From assembly GCF_000280905.1 (NCBI RefSeq), contig NZ_ALAP01000019.1, positions 1-64,000 of the forward strand: a stretch of DNA of 64,000 nt, given 5' to 3'. The notes under the pieces were generated by a model that saw only the letters and a program-made list of their open reading frames with translations, was not told the origin of the DNA and did no database searches. Below, piece by piece: positions 61,437-64,000 of this stretch (the first letter of the stretch is position 1; every line of letters starts with the position of its first letter). This DNA comes from Streptomyces sp. AA1529 (GTDB lineage Bacteria; Actinomycetota; Actinomycetes; Streptomycetales; Streptomycetaceae). Position numbers and translations under genes: made by a program.

Positions 61437-62146
61437 GCCAGGACGAGGAGAAGGCGCTGCTGGCCCTCCCGGCGGCGCCTCCGGAGCGCCAGGAGCGGTA
61501 CGGGCCGCACCCCTCGCAGGTCGTCGACCTGTACGGGGAGGGCGCGAGCGGTGGCCGGGTGGTGCTGCTGCACGGCGGCTTCTGGCGCGAGCAGTGGGAC
61601 CGCAGCCATCTGTCGCCGTTCGCCGCGGCCCTGGCGGGCCAGGGCATACCGGTGGCGCTGGTCGAGTACCGCAGGGTGGGCGGAGGCGGCGGCTGGCCCG
61701 CGACCGCCGAGGACGTCGGTGCCGCGCTCGACCTGCTGGGCGCTCCGCCCAGCGTGCTGTTCGGCCACTCGGCGGGCGGACACCTCGCGCTGTGGGCCGC
61801 GGCCGCGCGGGAGCGGGCCGCCGGGCGGGTGGTGGTGGCGGCGCCGGTCGCCGACCTGGAGCGGGCCCATGCGACGCGGCTGAACGGCGGAGTCGTCTCG
61901 GACTTCCTCGGGGGCGAGGAGCGGGTCGCCGCGGCGCTGGCGGAGGCGGACCCGATGCGGCTGCTGCCCCGCACGCCGGTGGAGATCCTGCACGGCACCG
62001 CCGACCAGGAGGTGCCCATCGAGCTGTCCCGCCGCTACGCCAACAACTGGGGCGCCCGGCTGCACCTGCTGCCCGGCGTGGGCCACTACGCGCCCATCAT
62101 CCCGCGCACCCCGGCCTTCGACGTGCTCGTCAGGTCGCTGCGCTAG
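61433..62146 (+). CDS. Alpha/beta hydrolase, probable kynurenine formamidase
   Basis: 237 aa. HGGFW (about residues 46-50) is the oxyanion-hole motif typical of arylformamidases and related esterases. The nucleophile is in FGHSAGGHLALWA (about 108-120), the acid in HGTADQEVP and the base in GVGHYAPI. Its translational coupling to kynureninase (ATGA) and the otherwise missing step argue that it hydrolyses N-formylkynurenine, completing tryptophan to anthranilate. It is unrelated to metal-dependent KynB. Confidence 0.84.
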   Translation: MSQDEEKALLALPAAPPERQERYGPHPSQVVDLYGEGASGGRVVLLHGGFWREQWDRSHLSPFAAALAGQGIPVALVEYRRVGGGGGWPATAEDVGAALDLLGAPPSVLFGHSAGGHLALWAAAARERAAGRVVVAAPVADLERAHATRLNGGVVSDFLGGEERVAAALAEADPMRLLPRTPVEILHGTADQEVPIELSRRYANNWGARLHLLPGVGHYAPIIPRTPAFDVLVRSLR

Positions 62147-62187
62147 CCCCCGGGCCCCACCCGTCCGCATCCGCGGCGCACCCGCGT

Positions 62188-62214
62188 CCGGCCCCGCGCG
62201 GGGCGCGGGGCCGG
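62188..62214. terminator. Terminator between the kyn operon and the convergent secreted-protein gene
   Basis: CCGGCCCCGC - 7 bases - GCGGGGCCGG, perfect 10-bp arms. Confidence 0.65.
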
Positions 62215-62253
62215 AGCAGGCGGGCGCGCGGGGCGCCCTGCTGAGCGGCGGAC

Positions 62254-62508
62254 TCAGTCGAGCTCGAGCTCGCCGATGGCGAGGCCGCTGTTGATGTGCG
62301 TCACCACGTTGTCGTGGATGTGGTTGCTCTGGAACGACTTCACGGACGTGGTGTCGTTGTCGCTGCTGCTCACTCGCGCGTTCAGGATGTGGTCGCTGAA
62401 GTCCTGCGCGTACGAGTTCCAGGAGTTGCCGGCGAAGGCGGTGCCCGCCGAGCCGAGGACGGCGGCGGTCGCCAGGACGGCGGCTGCGGTCGCGGTGCGG
62501 ATGCGCAT
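62254..62508 (-). CDS. Small secreted protein
   Basis: 84-aa precursor with a clear signal peptide (MRIRTATAAAVLATAAVLGS-AGTAFA) and a mature part of about 58 residues rich in Asn, Ser, Asp and His, without cysteine (NSWNSYAQDFSDHILNARVS; FQSNHIHDNVVTHINSG). Strong SD AAGGAGC. Low basicity and high Asn/Ser make it look structural or surface-active, but I know no family. Confidence 0.75.
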   Translation of the reverse strand: MRIRTATAAAVLATAAVLGSAGTAFAGNSWNSYAQDFSDHILNARVSSSDNDTTSVKSFQSNHIHDNVVTHINSGLAIGELELD

Positions 62509-62799
62509 GGGTGCTCCTTGCGGGTCTGGTGCGCGGTCTCGCGCGGTTCTGGCTGTGCGTCGAGACCTCTTCCACACCACGCACCGGAACGATCATCATT
62601 AGTCCGTACGTGCCGCTCATCTACCCCGCACGGGCGCCTGCCGGCCATCCGGCACCTGAGCCGACCGGGGGTGCGGGTGGGGCCCTGCGGCCACCTCTCG
62701 CGACCTCGCCGTCGGCCTCGCGGCCGCCGCCGCCACCGCGCTCTCGCACGGTGCGGCGGCGCTGCTGCGGCCCCGGCGCGGCCGGCGGGGTCAGCGGGG

Positions 62800-63393
62800 T
62801 CAGCGGGCGTAGTTCTTCAGCGTCTCCGTCTCCAGCGTGAACCCGACCGGCTCGGGGAGCACCACCGCTTCACCGAAGGACGCGGTGTGCAGGTCGCGGT
62901 AGCGGCCCGCTTCCCGGTCCGGGTTGCTGTGGACGACGACTTCGTACCGGTCGCGGTCGACGAGGAGACAGACCGGGATGCCGGCTGCGGCGTACGCGGC
63001 GGGCTTCTCCTGCCGGTCGCGCCGGTCGCGCCGGTCGGTGTCGGAGTCGTAGGAGGTGACCTCCACGGTCATCAGCACACCCGCGGGATCGGCCCACTCG
63101 CCCTGGTCCGCGAAATAGTCGATGGGTACCAGGGAGCCGTCCGGGCGTGCCCTCCCCTTCCGATAGGTGCCGACCTTCAGCCCTTGGGTGGGATCCAGGT
63201 CCAGATCGGGGCGGGACTGCATGCACTGCCTCAGCAGCCACATGATGAGGGCTGCGTGAGCTCCGTCCGGCACGGCTTTCTCTCCGACATGTCCGTCGAT
63301 GAACTCCAACGTGACGGTCTCGGGGGCGGTGGAGGCGAGCCGTTCGAACTCCTCCGCCGTCATGTGAGACGTGCGCTCGGCCATCACCGTCAT
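62800..63393 (-). CDS. Uma2-family (PD-(D/E)XK-like) protein
   Basis: 197 aa. Uma2 proteins resemble restriction-type nucleases. HMTAEEFERLASTAPETVTL starts the family domain. The putative active-site string is ARPDGSLVPIDYF ... VLMTVEVTSYDSDT (Asp, then E-x-T), and KPAAYAAAGIPVCLLVDRDR is the typical C-terminal helix-strand. Expanded in Streptomyces with no clear role. ATG 63393 is fixed by AAGGAGGT six bases upstream. Confidence 0.85.
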   Translation of the reverse strand: MTVMAERTSHMTAEEFERLASTAPETVTLEFIDGHVGEKAVPDGAHAALIMWLLRQCMQSRPDLDLDPTQGLKVGTYRKGRARPDGSLVPIDYFADQGEWADPAGVLMTVEVTSYDSDTDRRDRRDRQEKPAAYAAAGIPVCLLVDRDRYEVVVHSNPDREAGRYRDLHTASFGEAVVLPEPVGFTLETETLKNYAR

Positions 63394-63456
63394 GTTGCAC
63401 CTCCTTCCAGGCGAAAGCCAGCCTCGCCCGGCCGGACCCGGCACCGGGGACGATCT

Positions 63457-64000
63457 TCACACTTTCACTTGCACGGGCGAACGGCGCGCGTCCCGGGCGT
63501 CGCCGAGGACGCACACGCCGACCGCCACCGCCAGGAACGCCGCGGCGGCGGCGAGCAGCGCCGTCTCGTAGTAGCCGCCGCTCATCACCTGTGCCGCGAC
63601 CCGACCGGCGGCGGTGCCCGCGACCGCGGCGGCGGCCAGCCGCAGCAGCAGCCGCCCGGGAGTGGCCGCGGCCGCGGTGAGCGTGTCCCGCAGCGCGAGA
63701 GCCGCGGCCACCGCGCCGAGCAGCAGTCCGGCGCCGGCCGCCAGCGCCGGGGTGCCGAAGACGACGCCGTACCGCACGGCCAGGGCCGGGGCGAAGAACA
63801 GCAGCAGGAAGCGGCGCAGGGCGTGGCCGAGGAAGGCGACGGCGGGTCCCGCGTCCGGGCCGGTGCGCAGCCGCCGGTCGGCCGCCCGGCATCCGGCGAG
63901 GACGAGGGCGCATCCGGCGACGAAGGGCAGCCGCGCCTCCAGCCGTCCCAGGTTGTAGAGGAGCAGCGTGTCGTAGGCGAGCAGGACGAGTCCGCCGAAG
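63457..64000 (-). CDS. Integral membrane protein, 5' end beyond the window
   Basis: On the minus strand an uninterrupted frame enters from the window edge (FGGLVLLAYDTLLLYNLGRL) and runs 180 codons to the stop at 63457. At least five hydrophobic segments are visible (LVLLAYDTLLLYNLG; PFVAGCALVLAG; FLLLFFAPALAVRYGVVFG; LAAGAGLLLGAVAAALAL; ALLAAAAAFLAVAVGVCVLG). It ends in a basic tail (DARDARRSPVQVKV). No start codon is inside the window. Family not recognised. Confidence 0.7.
   Translation of the reverse strand, partial: FGGLVLLAYDTLLLYNLGRLEARLPFVAGCALVLAGCRAADRRLRTGPDAGPAVAFLGHALRRFLLLFFAPALAVRYGVVFGTPALAAGAGLLLGAVAAALALRDTLTAAAATPGRLLLRLAAAAVAGTAAGRVAAQVMSGGYYETALLAAAAAFLAVAVGVCVLGDARDARRSPVQVKV

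Overview
The window reads as a chromosomal segment of a Streptomyces or a close relative. Base composition is very GC-rich with almost invariant G/C in third codon positions, many genes start with GTG, and neighbouring genes often overlap by ATGA or GTGA. The order dnaK-grpE-dnaJ-hspR ... clpB, with dcd, pyrE, fba and kynurenine genes around it, is the arrangement known from the central region of Streptomyces chromosomes. A perfect parS palindrome between pyrE and fba also fits an origin-proximal arm.

Layout. 0-4.9 kb: MarR regulator, ion channel, an XRE/TPR regulator with two companion hypotheticals, a SLOG-like protein, a small membrane protein and a DinB-fold protein. 5.0-8.9 kb: a three-subunit molybdenum aldehyde/xanthine oxidoreductase. 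9.0-12.6 kb: a leftward operon with WXG100-like features. 13.1-22.6 kb: a Fpg/Nei glycosylase; two CGNR zinc-finger regulators, each divergent from a neighbour across inverted-repeat operators; a ferritin-like diiron gene whose ribosome-binding site is buried in a hairpin; a CPCC gene fused to foreign sequence; and a MerR-DsbA-deaminase-SMR-SMR cluster. 22.6-31.2 kb: accessory DNA. The 3' part of a tRNA-Gly(CCC) gene occurs three times (23.0, 24.2 and 31.1 kb), as left by successive integrations. Between the copies lie two toxin-antitoxin loci with broken toxins and a cargo of an LLM oxidoreductase, an SDR, a hemerythrin and an AfsR-type regulator.

31.6-48.9 kb is core: dcd, a phosphoribosyltransferase, a secreted SGNH hydrolase with a ricin-type lectin domain, a Yip1 protein, a 16-bp tandem array, an HATPase, a membrane Fe-S oxidoreductase, the dnaK operon and clpB under HspR (HAIR) operators, and a D-Ala-D-Ala carboxypeptidase. 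At 49.2-50.3 kb a third toxin-antitoxin pair sits between an intact aminotransferase gene and a detached copy of that gene's 3' end. 50.2-64 kb continues with core genes: a membrane aminopropyltransferase, a SRPBCC protein, an aldose epimerase, pyrE, parS, fba and DUF3151. It ends with a complete tryptophan-to-anthranilate operon (dioxygenase, kynureninase, formamidase-like hydrolase), a small secreted protein, a Uma2 protein and a membrane protein cut by the window end.

How it fits together. Housekeeping parts (protein quality control, nucleotide synthesis, glycolysis, tryptophan breakdown) are ordinary. The unusual signal is that all three toxin-antitoxin modules lie at recombination scars: two beside tRNA-Gly att copies and one in the duplicated end of a protein gene. 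The second theme is dense, unexplained regulatory architecture: three matched 21-bp operators in front of a CGNR gene, and an RBS-occluding hairpin before the diiron gene. All family assignments are made by eye from motifs, without database searches.
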